The notes under the pieces are model-generated. The model saw only the letters and a program-made list of their open reading frames with translations. It ran no database searches and had not been told where the DNA came from. This document shows, one piece after another, positions 34,511 through 42,861 of a DNA stretch of 64,000 bases; positions within the stretch are counted from its first letter, which is position 1, and every line of letters starts with the position of its first letter. The position numbers and the translations under genes are program-made. Origin of the DNA: Hymenobacter sp. 5317J-9 (GTDB taxonomy: Bacteria; Bacteroidota; Bacteroidia; Cytophagales; Hymenobacteraceae); contig NZ_CP095050.1 in the NCBI RefSeq assembly GCF_022921075.1, positions 5,084,001 through 5,148,000 on the forward strand, written 5' to 3'.

Positions 34511-34543
34511 GAAGCCCCGGTGCCCGCACATCGGGGCTTCTTT
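34511..34543 (+). terminator. intrinsic terminator
   Basis: GAAGCCCCG / CGGGGCTTC stem, 12-base loop, then TTT, downstream of the M13 peptidase gene. Confidence 0.85.
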
Positions 34544-34596
34544 ATGCGCCTATATTTAAGCCGGCATTCTACCCATGGTATCCCTTTTCACTCAGT

Positions 34597-36306
34597 ATGA
34601 AGCTTTTTTTCTCTTGGAAGCGCGTCGGGCTGGCGCTATTGATTCTTCTGTGGCTGCCGGGGCCGGCGGCGCGAGCCCAGGCGCCGGCCTGGCAAATGGC
34701 CGTGGCCACCACCGGCAGCGGCGACCTTTCCCAGGCGTACGGCAGCGCCGCCGATGCCGCCGGCAATGTGTACATCGGGGGTAGCTTTCGGGGCACAGTC
34801 GCGTTTGGGGGCACCACGCTCACCAGCGTGGGCAGCTACGATTTGTTTGTGGCCAAGTACAACCCGGTCAGCCGCACCTTCGAGTGGGCCGTGCGCACCG
34901 GCGGCGCCAACAACGAGCAGGTGAATGCCGTGGCGGTGAGCAGCGCGGGCATTTACATCGCCGGTTTCACCCAAAGCGCGCTCATCAACTTTGGCCCCAG
35001 CACCCTGAGCGCCAGCGGCGGCGCCGATGCCTTCGTGGCGAAGCTCACGCCGGCCGGCAGCTTTGTGTGGGCGCTGCCTGTCAGCGGCGATGGCTTCGAT
35101 GAAGCGCTGGCCCTGGCCGCCAATGGAACAAGCGTGTACGTAGGCGGGCATTTTAGCAGCAATTCGGCTAGCTTCGACGCCATACGCCTGCTGAATACCG
35201 GCACCGTGAATGCGGGCTACGACGATGGGTTTGTGGCTAAAATCGCCGACGCGGGTGCCACGGCAGGCTTTGCCTGGGCCCAGGGCCTGGGCGGCACCAA
35301 CCACGACAAGGTGACGGCCCTGGCTGTGACCGGCGCTGATGTGCTGGTGGCCGGCAGCTTCCGCGTGACCAGCACGTTCGGGCCCTTCACGCTGACCAGC
35401 GCCGGCTTTCAGGACGTGTTTGTGGGCAAGTTGCTCGACACCGGCAGCAGCCGCAGCTTTGCGTGGGTGCAGCGGGCCGGCGGCAGCACCGGCGACGACG
35501 TGGCCCAGGGCGTGGCCGGGCGCGGCAACCGGGTATACGTGGCGGGCTATTTTGACAGCAGCACGGCCAGCTTCGGGACCACTACGCTGGCCCGGGCCGG
35601 CGACTACGACGCGTTTGTGGCCCAGCTCACCGATGCGGGCAGCAGCGGCAGCTTCGGCTGGGCCCAGCGCGCCGGCGGCACCAACGAGGACCGGGCCTAC
35701 GGCGTGGCGGCCACGGCCGATGGCGTGTGCGTGGCCGGGTTTTCGCGCAGCGCCACGGCCACGTATGGCAGCACCACGCTAGCCAATTACGGCAGCAACG
35801 GCAGCGCCGACATCTTCGTGACCCGCCTGGTCGACAACGGTAGTAGCGGCGTCTTCGGCTGGGCCCAGCGCGCCGGCGGCACAGGCTCCGACCAGGCGTA
35901 TGCCTTGACGCTTGCCGGTCCGGTCCTGTACGTGGCCGGCGCGGTTTCGCCCCAGGCCATTTTTGCCCCACTCACCATCAACGTTCCCACGAACGTGTCT
36001 ATCCCCTTCCTCGCCTCCCTCACCGACCCCACCCTCACGGCTACCACCGCGGCAAAAGGCGACCTGCGCTTCACCCTTTCTCCCAACCCGGCCCGCACCA
36101 CAGCCACGGTGCAGCTGCAGGCCACGCCCGGTGCCGCCACGGCCACGCTCACCCTGCTCGACGCGCTGGGCCGCGCCGTGCGCACCCAACAGGCCACTCC
36201 CGGCGCCCGCGCCGAGCTGGACCTACGCGGCCTGACTCCCGGCCACTACGCCCTGCGCGTGAGCGCGGGCACCGAGGCAGGTACCCGCCGCCTCGTAGTG
36301 GAGTAA
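34597..36306 (+). CDS. seven-bladed beta-propeller (SBBP) protein with T9SS sorting domain
   Basis: 569 residues. After a signal peptide (ending near ARAQ) come seven repeats of about 65 residues with the pattern FVAKL...FxWAxxxGGxxxDxAxAVAxxxxxVYVAGxF, clear SBBP blades. The last blades are nearly identical (SFGWAQRAGGTNEDRAYG, VFGWAQRAGGTGSDQAYA). From about residue 490 a T9SS type A C-terminal domain follows (LSPNPARTTATVQL, LLDALGRAVR, LRGLTPGHYALRV). It is therefore exported to the surface or medium; binding or scaffold function is unknown. Confidence 0.9.
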   Translation: MKLFFSWKRVGLALLILLWLPGPAARAQAPAWQMAVATTGSGDLSQAYGSAADAAGNVYIGGSFRGTVAFGGTTLTSVGSYDLFVAKYNPVSRTFEWAVRTGGANNEQVNAVAVSSAGIYIAGFTQSALINFGPSTLSASGGADAFVAKLTPAGSFVWALPVSGDGFDEALALAANGTSVYVGGHFSSNSASFDAIRLLNTGTVNAGYDDGFVAKIADAGATAGFAWAQGLGGTNHDKVTALAVTGADVLVAGSFRVTSTFGPFTLTSAGFQDVFVGKLLDTGSSRSFAWVQRAGGSTGDDVAQGVAGRGNRVYVAGYFDSSTASFGTTTLARAGDYDAFVAQLTDAGSSGSFGWAQRAGGTNEDRAYGVAATADGVCVAGFSRSATATYGSTTLANYGSNGSADIFVTRLVDNGSSGVFGWAQRAGGTGSDQAYALTLAGPVLYVAGAVSPQAIFAPLTINVPTNVSIPFLASLTDPTLTATTAAKGDLRFTLSPNPARTTATVQLQATPGAATATLTLLDALGRAVRTQQATPGARAELDLRGLTPGHYALRVSAGTEAGTRRLVVE

Positions 36307-36345
36307 GGCGAAGGCCGGCACGGCTTCCAGCAGTTTGAAACAGAG

Positions 36346-36375
36346 AAGGGCTCCCGCCGTAGCGGGAGCCCTTTT
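36346..36375 (+). terminator. intrinsic terminator
   Basis: AAGGGCTCCCGC / GCGGGAGCCCTT stem with a CGTA loop, followed by TTT, about 40 bp after the propeller gene. Confidence 0.93.
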
Positions 36376-36438
36376 TCATTGTGGCGGTGCCTGATGCGAC
36401 GGAGCAACAAAAGATTTTGGCCTGCCTCGTCTATCGCA

Positions 36439-36465
36439 AACGGTTGTGTAACTATCACAATCGTT
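36439..36465. promoter_or_regulatory. candidate operator dyad upstream of the xylanase
   Basis: AACGGTTGTG and CACAATCGTT form 10-bp inverted half sites with one mismatch around a seven-base spacer. It lies 144 bp before the xylanase start and is not linked to a terminator, so a regulator-binding site is possible. Confidence 0.35.
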
Positions 36466-36609
36466 GCCGGCAAAAAACTTGGCTATTGGCTAGAAAAACA
36501 GGCATTTAATCCGGAAAGGCGGGACATACTTTTAATCCGACGCTGGTGCCAACTGGGCCTTCAGCATCAGGTTTTTCTTTCCATCATCCCACCCAAACCC
36601 GTCTTCCCT

Positions 36610-39600
36610 ATGAAGAAACTTCAACGCGTTTTTCTTACGCTGGCGGCTGCTCTCAGCGGCCACCTCAGCCTTTCGGCGCAGAACGCGCCGGTGCCGTTTG
36701 AGGCCGAAGCCGGTACTTCGGCCGGCACGCCCATCACGGGCGCGGCGCAGGGCGACTGGGCCTTCCGCACCACCGGCACGCCGGCCGTTACCTACGCCAC
36801 CTCGCTCACCGACGTCAGCGCTTACACGGCGCCCACCTCGCCCGGCGGCGGGGTGGGCGCCTCGGCCCCGGCCACGGCCAACCGGGTGCTGAGCTACACC
36901 GTCACGTTCCCCGGCCCGGGCACTTACGATTTGTACGTGCGCGTGCGGGTGGGCAGCGCTGGGGCCAACGACGACAGCTTTTACTACGGCAAAACCTTGG
37001 GCGCCAAAAGCCCGACGACGGCTGCCGACTGGACAAGCGCCAACAACATCTACAACATTGGCTACACCGGGGCCACCCAGGTGGTGGACGGCGGCGGCGG
37101 GGCCGGCACCGGCGTCTGGAAGTGGATTAACATCTCAAAATACAGCTTTGGCGGGCAGGCCCTGGTGACGTACACCGTGCCGGCCGGCAGCCTCACCCAA
37201 ACCTTCCAGATTGGGGCCCGCGAAGACGGGCTGGACTTCGACAAGTTCGTGTTTGGCCAAACCGGGTATTATTTCACGGTGGCCAACCTCGACGCTGGCG
37301 CGCAGGGTTCCGCCACGCCGCCGGTCACGTTTACGCCCACCGGGCCCCCTTTCGCCACCGGCAAGCCCAAGTACCTGGGCTGCGCCTACAGCTCGGCCCA
37401 GGCGCCTTTTTTTGGTAATTACTGGGATGCCGTGACGCCCGAAAACGGCGGCAAATGGGGCGTGGCCGAAAGCACCCGCGGCACCTACAACTGGGCCGAA
37501 GCCGACGCCGCCTATGCCCAGGCCGTGGCCACGGGCGGGCCGTTTCGCTTCCACACCCTCATTTGGGGCACGCAGCAGCCCACTTGGCTGGTGGGCCTCT
37601 CGCAAGCCGACCAGCTGGCGGCCATCAACCAGTGGTTTGCGGCCGTGCGCGACCATTTCGCGGGCAAGCGCATCGACTTTATTGATGTGGTGAACGAGCC
37701 CACCCACCAGCCGCCCGTGGTGCGCGCCGGCGTGGCCGACTGCGGCGGCTACATCGACGCGCTGGGCGGCAGCGGCACCACCGGCTGGGACTGGGTCATC
37801 ACCTCCTTCCAGCTGGCCCGCCAGTATTTCCCCAACGCCAAGCTGATGCTGAACGAGTACAGCGTGGAAAACGAGCCCGCCCGGGCCGCTACCTATGTCA
37901 CCATTGCCAACCTGCTGAAGGCCCGCGGGCTGATTGACGCCATCGGCATTCAGGGACACTCGTTTTCGCTGCTGAACACCTCCTCGGCTTCTATTCAGGC
38001 CAACATGGCCACGCTGGCCGCGCCCAACCTGCCGCTCTACGTCACGGAGTTCGACCTCGACGGCTTGGCCGACGCCGACCAGTTGGCCGCCTACCAACGC
38101 ATTTTCCCGCTGTTTTGGGAAAACCCGGCCGTGCGCGGCATCACCATGTGGGGCTACCGCGTGGGCCACTGGCGCACCGCCCAAGGCGCCAACCTGGCCA
38201 ACGCCGACAACACCGAGCGCCCGGCCCTGGCCTGGCTGCGCACCTACGTGGCCGGTGCCTACACCGGCCCTATGTGGACGGGCAACACCAGCGGCGCCTG
38301 GAACACGGCCAGCAACTGGATAACCAACAACGGCGCCCCTGCCAACGCGCTGGTGTCGTCGGCCACCGCCTACACCGTGCCCCTGGCCACCGACGATGCC
38401 TTCTTCCCCAGCTACGCCGCCAACCAGCCCGTGGTAAGCGGGGCGCAGGCCATTCGCAGCGTCACGCTCTCGGGCAGCGGCGCCAGCCTGACCACGCCCG
38501 CCGGCAGCACCCTTACCCTGACCGGTAACCTCACCAACAACGGCGGCGCCCTGGCTGGCAGCGGCAACGGCACCATCGCCCTGGCCGGCACCGCCGCCCA
38601 AACCATTGGCGGCACCAGCGCCTCCACCTTCCAGAACCTGACCGTGGGCACGGCCGGCGCCACGCTGGCCGCACCAGCCAGCGTGCGCCAGCTGCTCACC
38701 CTCACGGGTAACCTCACCACCAACGGCCGCGCCTTTACGCTGCTTTCGGATGCGTCGGGCACGGCGATGGTGGTGAATGCCAGCGGAACGGTAGTAGGCG
38801 ATGCCACGGTGCAGCGCTACATCACGCCCAATAACACGGGCCTGGGCTACCGCCACTACGCGCCGCCAGTGAGCGGCAGCACGGTGGCCGATTTGGCTAC
38901 GGCCGGCTTCACGCCGGTGGTGAACCCGAACTACAACACGGTGGGCAACACCGTAACGTCTTTCCCCACGGTGTTTGGCTATAATTCCTCGCGCCTGTTT
39001 GCTTCGGCTGCGCCCACTACCAGCGCGTTCGACTACGGCTGGGAATCGCCCACGACGCTGGGCGATGCGCTGATTCCCGGCCAGGGCTATTCCGTGAACC
39101 TGAGCGGCACGCAGCTCGTGGATTTTGTGGGCTCGCTTAATAACGGCAGCATCAGCCGCACGGGCCTCACGCGCAGCGCGCAGCCCGAGTCGGGCTGGCA
39201 GCTGCTCGGCAACCCCTACCCTGCCCCGCTCGACTGGGAAGCCGTGAGCACCAGCGGGCTTGATGCGGCCGTGTACGTGTTTCGTTCCAGCGGGCCCTAC
39301 GCCGGCACCTATTCCAGCTACGTGCGCGGCGGCGCCAGCACCAACGGCGGCACCAACCTGCTGCCCGTGGCCCAAGGTTTCTTCGTGCGCACCACCTCGG
39401 CGGCCACGCCAGGCGCCATCAACTTCGCTAATTCGGCCCGCGCCACCACCTACGCCAGCCCCGTATTCCAGCGCGGCAGCGCCGCCACCGACCCGCTGGT
39501 ACGCCTCGACCTGCGCGGCGCCTCCGGCCCGGCCGATGAAGCCGTGGTAACGTTCAGCAACGGCGCCACGGCCGGCTTCGATGCCACGGCCGATGCCTAT

Positions 39601-40191
39601 AAGCTCACGGCGGCCGGCGCGCCCGTGCTGGCCGCCGAGCTCAGCGCCACCGAGCTGCTTTCCATCAACACGCTGCCGGCTCTTGGCGCCGCCGACGTGA
39701 GCGTGCCGCTGCGCGTGCAGGCGCCGCAAGCCGGCGCCTATACCCTGCGCGCCACCGAGCTGCTGAACCTGCCCGCCGGCCGCTACGCCTACCTGCGCGA
39801 CGCCCAAACCGGCACCTTCTTCGACCTGAGCCAGGCCGCCGGCTATACGGTGAGCCTGACGGCCGGCCCGGCCACGGCGGGCCGCTTCACGCTCGTCATC
39901 ACCCAAAACCGCGTGCTGGCCACTGCCCCGGCGGCCATCAGCCAGCAGGTGGCCTTGTACCCCAACCCGGCCCACGGCAGCGTCTCGCTGGCCCTACCTG
40001 CCGCGCTGGGCGCCCAAACCGTGGAAGTGGCGTTGCTGAATACGCTGGGCCAAACCGTGCTGCGCCAAACGCTGGCCGCCAGCACCGAGTTGCTGCGTCC
40101 ACTGGCGCTACCCGGCCTGGCCCCGGGCATCTACACGGTGCGCCTGCAAACGGCCGCTGGCACCATCAGCAAGCGCCTGACCATCGACTAG
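36610..40191 (+). CDS. secreted GH10 endo-xylanase with carbohydrate-binding module and T9SS domain
   Basis: 1193 residues. Signal peptide to about 23 (LSLSAQ); residues 30-215 look like a carbohydrate-binding beta-sandwich (PFEAEAGTSAG start, DGLDFDKFVF end, as in CBM6/35-type modules). Residues 250-550 are a GH10 barrel: the acid/base is Glu363 (DVVNEP) and the nucleophile Glu480 (YVTEFDLDG), with TPENGGKWG and HTLIWGTQQPTWL also conserved. A beta-rich region of about 550 residues follows. A T9SS type A sorting domain begins near 1114 (LYPNPAHGSVSL...LLNTLGQTVL). It hydrolyses beta-1,4-xylan outside the cell. The ATG at MKKLQRVFLT is chosen for the signal peptide. Confidence 0.93.
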   Translation: MKKLQRVFLTLAAALSGHLSLSAQNAPVPFEAEAGTSAGTPITGAAQGDWAFRTTGTPAVTYATSLTDVSAYTAPTSPGGGVGASAPATANRVLSYTVTFPGPGTYDLYVRVRVGSAGANDDSFYYGKTLGAKSPTTAADWTSANNIYNIGYTGATQVVDGGGGAGTGVWKWINISKYSFGGQALVTYTVPAGSLTQTFQIGAREDGLDFDKFVFGQTGYYFTVANLDAGAQGSATPPVTFTPTGPPFATGKPKYLGCAYSSAQAPFFGNYWDAVTPENGGKWGVAESTRGTYNWAEADAAYAQAVATGGPFRFHTLIWGTQQPTWLVGLSQADQLAAINQWFAAVRDHFAGKRIDFIDVVNEPTHQPPVVRAGVADCGGYIDALGGSGTTGWDWVITSFQLARQYFPNAKLMLNEYSVENEPARAATYVTIANLLKARGLIDAIGIQGHSFSLLNTSSASIQANMATLAAPNLPLYVTEFDLDGLADADQLAAYQRIFPLFWENPAVRGITMWGYRVGHWRTAQGANLANADNTERPALAWLRTYVAGAYTGPMWTGNTSGAWNTASNWITNNGAPANALVSSATAYTVPLATDDAFFPSYAANQPVVSGAQAIRSVTLSGSGASLTTPAGSTLTLTGNLTNNGGALAGSGNGTIALAGTAAQTIGGTSASTFQNLTVGTAGATLAAPASVRQLLTLTGNLTTNGRAFTLLSDASGTAMVVNASGTVVGDATVQRYITPNNTGLGYRHYAPPVSGSTVADLATAGFTPVVNPNYNTVGNTVTSFPTVFGYNSSRLFASAAPTTSAFDYGWESPTTLGDALIPGQGYSVNLSGTQLVDFVGSLNNGSISRTGLTRSAQPESGWQLLGNPYPAPLDWEAVSTSGLDAAVYVFRSSGPYAGTYSSYVRGGASTNGGTNLLPVAQGFFVRTTSAATPGAINFANSARATTYASPVFQRGSAATDPLVRLDLRGASGPADEAVVTFSNGATAGFDATADAYKLTAAGAPVLAAELSATELLSINTLPALGAADVSVPLRVQAPQAGAYTLRATELLNLPAGRYAYLRDAQTGTFFDLSQAAGYTVSLTAGPATAGRFTLVITQNRVLATAPAAISQQVALYPNPAHGSVSLALPAALGAQTVEVALLNTLGQTVLRQTLAASTELLRPLALPGLAPGIYTVRLQTAAGTISKRLTID

Positions 40192-40196
40192 TCCGG

Positions 40197-40249
40197 CTGC
40201 CTCCGGGAGCTGCCAGCCGCTTGTGTTAATTGGCGGCTCCCGGAGGCAG
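40197..40249. terminator. long hairpin downstream of the xylanase gene
   Basis: Perfect 14-bp arms (CTGCCTCCGGGAGC / GCTCCCGGAGGCAG) with a 25-base loop that itself contains inverted bases. There is no T-run, so it may be an mRNA-stabilising structure or a repeat element rather than a terminator. Confidence 0.55.
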
Positions 40250-40287
40250 ACACGGTTTTGCTTCTCATCTTTTGCATCAATAGCATT

Positions 40288-40506
40288 ATGAAAAACACCA
40301 ACATCCGGCGCAGAGCCCTGGCGGTGGCTGCCTTCACTCTCCTGGCTGGAGCTGCCTCCGAAGCCCAAGCCCAAGGCCCCGGCTCCGGCGGCCCCACGCC
40401 CGGCACACCCGCCGCAGAGGTGCCTCTGGACGGCGGCGCCTCGCTGCTGCTGGCGGCCGGCGCGGCCTACGGTCTTAAACGCCTGCGAAACCGCCGTAAA
40501 TCATAA
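40288..40506 (+). CDS. small PID-CTERM-like sorted protein
   Basis: 72 residues: an N-terminal signal peptide (AVAAFTLLAGAASEAQAQ), a short Gly/Pro linker, then VPLDGG, a hydrophobic helix (ASLLLAAGAAYGL) and a basic end (KRLRNRRKS). This three-part tail is that of the PID-CTERM (VPIDGG) putative protein-sorting signal of Bacteroidota, here with Leu for Ile. There is almost no mature domain between signal and tail. It lies 97 bp after the xylanase and before a strong terminator. No processing enzyme is seen in the window. Confidence 0.8.
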   Translation: MKNTNIRRRALAVAAFTLLAGAASEAQAQGPGSGGPTPGTPAAEVPLDGGASLLLAAGAAYGLKRLRNRRKS

Positions 40507-40528
40507 ACACATCATCTCACCCAACAAC

Positions 40529-40562
40529 AAAAAGCCGCCCTACTCACTGCAGGGCGGCTTTT
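40529..40562 (+). terminator. intrinsic terminator
   Basis: AAAAGCCGCCCT / AGGGCGGCTTTT stem with a nine-base loop, 22 bp after the PID-CTERM-like gene. Confidence 0.92.
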
Positions 40563-40656
40563 CTTCATGCCACGAGTACAAAACCCGCACAAAACAATTT
40601 GTGTTTTTTTCAATAGTCAATCCTTAGTCTAAAATCAGATTGACTTTCTGGGCTGG

Positions 40657-41751
40657 TTAGCTTTCCATCACCTTGTTTTGGCGGTTGATGGATTCCAAAT
40701 GTACAGCCGCAAGGTATTGCTCCACAAATTCTGTCGATAAGCCTACTGAATGCCCTTGACGCATAGACCGCTCCAGCACTTCATTAAAGCGTGCTGTTTG
40801 CAAAATGGTGATGTCGTTTTCCTTTTTGTACTGACCAATTTTCTCGGCCACGGCCATGCGGCGGCCTAGCAGCTGCATAATCTCGGCGTCGAGTTGGTTG
40901 ATTTGCTCGCGGAAGCTGGCCAGCGCCGTGAGGTACTCGCGCTTGTCGGTGCTTTCGTGGCGCCACACCAGGTCCTCAATCAGGTCGCGCAACACTTCCG
41001 GCGTGATTTGCTGCTTGGCGTCGCTCCAAGCGTGGTCGGGGTCGATGTGGCTTTCAATCATGTTGCCGTCGAAGCCCAGGTTGAGGGCTTGCTGGGCTAC
41101 TGCCGCCAGCGTGTCGCGCCGGCCGCAGATGTGGCTGGGGTCGCAGAGCAGCGGCATTTCGGGCATGCGGCGCTTCATCTCGATGGGCAGGTGCCACATG
41201 GGCGCGTTGCGGAAATCAGTGTTGCCGTAGCTCGAAAACCCGCGGTGAATGAGGCCCACGTGCGTCAAGCCGGCTTTTTGGAGGCGCTCCACGGCGCCCA
41301 CCCACAGCTCCAGCTCGGGGTGAATGGGGTTTTTCACCAGCACCGGCACGTCGACGCCGCGCAGGGCATTGGCAATTTCCTGCACCGAAAACGGGTTGCC
41401 GGTGGTGCGGGCGCCCACCCACAAAATATCTATGCCGAAGGCCAGGCAGTCCTCGACGTGCTTGGCGGTGGCCACTTCCACGGCCGTGGGCAGGCCGGTC
41501 AGCTCACTGGCTTTTTTCAGCCACGGCAGGCCCTTGGTGCCCACTCCCTCGAACATGCCGGGCTTGGTGCGCGGCTTCCAGATGCCAGCGCGCAGGGCCT
41601 GCACCTTGCCGGTGGCGGCCAGGCGCTGGCAGGTTTCGAGCACCTGCTCCTCGGTTTCGGCCGAGCAGGGACCGGAGATGAGGAAGGGCTTGTCGTCGGG
41701 CTGGCGGTTGAACAGCGCGGATTTCATGGCGGGGATGGCGGATTGAGTCAT
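40657..41751 (-). CDS. bifunctional DAHP synthase / chorismate mutase
   Basis: A 364-residue fusion. Residues 1-250 are a type Ibeta 3-deoxy-7-phosphoheptulonate synthase (LISGPCSAETEEQV, RAGIWKPRTKPGMFEG, CDPSHICGRR), which condenses PEP and erythrose 4-phosphate. Residues 275-364 are an AroQ chorismate mutase (ALASFREQINQLDAEIMQLLGRRMAVAEKIGQYKK in outline). It makes the first and the branch step of Phe/Tyr synthesis. It is the last gene of the leftward aromatic operon, separated from tyrA by a repeat. The arrangement is typical of Bacteroidota. Confidence 0.94.
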   Translation of the reverse strand: MTQSAIPAMKSALFNRQPDDKPFLISGPCSAETEEQVLETCQRLAATGKVQALRAGIWKPRTKPGMFEGVGTKGLPWLKKASELTGLPTAVEVATAKHVEDCLAFGIDILWVGARTTGNPFSVQEIANALRGVDVPVLVKNPIHPELELWVGAVERLQKAGLTHVGLIHRGFSSYGNTDFRNAPMWHLPIEMKRRMPEMPLLCDPSHICGRRDTLAAVAQQALNLGFDGNMIESHIDPDHAWSDAKQQITPEVLRDLIEDLVWRHESTDKREYLTALASFREQINQLDAEIMQLLGRRMAVAEKIGQYKKENDITILQTARFNEVLERSMRQGHSVGLSTEFVEQYLAAVHLESINRQNKVMES

Positions 41752-41780
41752 GGGAATGATGGTTTAGTTGTTTCCGGAAC

Positions 41781-41874
41781 GTCATGCTGAGCGCAGCCGA
41801 AGCATCTCTACCGCTTCGTTGGCTCGATTGAATTACTTGCGCGGTAGAGATGCTTCGACAAGCTCAGCATGACA
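41781..41874. repeat. family C intergenic palindrome, copy 2
   Basis: Arms GTCATGCTGAGCGCAGCCGA... and ...GAGATGCTTCGACAAGCTCAGCATGAC around an AT-rich loop, inside the aromatic operon between tyrA and the DAHP synthase gene. The right arm differs from other copies (CGACAAGCTC for CGGCTGCGCTC). Confidence 0.88.
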
Positions 41875-41885
41875 GCCTTTTACCT

Positions 41886-42731
41886 CTAAGGCAGTATTTT
41901 ACGAATGTGATTGGCTTGTTGAATTTGCTGGGTGAGGCCGTCGTAGTCTTCCCGCGCCAGCAGGTCGCGCAGGTGCTGCAGCTGGTGCAGATGCTCATCG
42001 AGCACGTCGAGCACGTTTGTGCGGTTTTGGCGGAAGATGGGCACCCACATGGCCGGCGAGCTTTTGGCCAGGCGCACCGTGGAAGCAAAGCCGCCGCTGG
42101 CCAAATCGAAAATGCGCTGCTCTTCTTTCTCCTTTTCGAGCACCGTGAGCGCCAGCGCAAACGAGGTGATGTGCGAGATGTGCGACACGTAGGCCGTGTG
42201 CAGGTCGTGGGCCGCGCCATCGAGGTAGAGCAGCCGCATGGGCAGCGCGTGAAACAGCTTTTCGACTAGCTGCACGGCGTCGGGGTCGCTGTGCCCGGTG
42301 TCGCAGAGCACCACGGTTTTGCCGTCGAACAGGCCCTGCGTGGCCGCATCGGGGCCGGAATACTCGGTGCCCGCCATGGGATGCACTGCCACGAAGCGGC
42401 CGCGGCGCGGGTGGCCTTCCACGGCGGCCAGCAGGGCCTGCTTGGTCGAACCCACGTCGATGACCACCTGGTTCGGCGCTGTGGCGTCCAGTACGGGCGG
42501 CAGCACGGCCAGCATGGCATCCATGGGCACGGCCACTACCACCAAATCGGCCCGGCGCACCGCCGCCGCAAGGTCGGTTTCGATTTCATCGACCAACCCA
42601 AGCTCCAGCGCCCGGCGCGCGTGGTCCGGACTTGCTTCCACGCCAATGAAATGCTGGGCCAGCCCGTGCTGGCGCAGGCTAAGCGCCAGCGAGCCGCCGA
42701 TTAGGCCCAGGCCAATGATGGTGACGTTCAT
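41886..42731 (-). CDS. tyrA: prephenate dehydrogenase
   Basis: A 281-residue NAD(P)-dependent enzyme converting prephenate to 4-hydroxyphenylpyruvate for tyrosine. The Rossmann motif GLGLIGGS is at residues 7-14; HPMAGTEYSGPDAA is the conserved substrate-site segment, followed by the family's AYVSHISHITSFAL histidines and the helical dimerisation domain. No ACT domain is present, so feedback regulation by tyrosine would have to be at another level. It lies between two repeats in the leftward aromatic operon. Confidence 0.93.
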   Translation of the reverse strand: MNVTIIGLGLIGGSLALSLRQHGLAQHFIGVEASPDHARRALELGLVDEIETDLAAAVRRADLVVVAVPMDAMLAVLPPVLDATAPNQVVIDVGSTKQALLAAVEGHPRRGRFVAVHPMAGTEYSGPDAATQGLFDGKTVVLCDTGHSDPDAVQLVEKLFHALPMRLLYLDGAAHDLHTAYVSHISHITSFALALTVLEKEKEEQRIFDLASGGFASTVRLAKSSPAMWVPIFRQNRTNVLDVLDEHLHQLQHLRDLLAREDYDGLTQQIQQANHIRKILP

Positions 42732-42770
42732 GTTAGTTGTCAGTTGTTCGTTGTCAGTTGTTAGTAAACA

Positions 42771-42861
42771 CCTGTCATCCTGAGCGCAGCGAAGGACCTT
42801 CTCACATTCGCACTGTCTATGCTGACGTGAAAAGGTCCTTCGCTGCGCTCAGGATGACAGG
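42771..42861. repeat. family D intergenic palindrome, copy 1
   Basis: Perfect 30-bp inverted arms (CCTGTCATCCTGAGCGCAGC... / ...GCTGCGCTCAGGATGACAGG) with a 31-base loop. Its right arm contains the last codons and stop of the aminotransferase gene (VHHLSS, stop). Confidence 0.93.

Larger units (their letters stand above)
36307..36609. other. intergenic region before the xylanase gene
   Basis: Holds the terminator of the propeller gene, an imperfect dyad at 36439-36465, and an AT-richer segment with ACATACTTTTAATCC that could contain a -7 element. No coding frame is credible. Confidence 0.5.

Noticed and set aside
42731..42768. Short tandem GTTGTCAGTTGTT repeats upstream of tyrA
   Set aside because: Low-complexity, only two imperfect units next to a family D repeat; no structure or operator can be supported.
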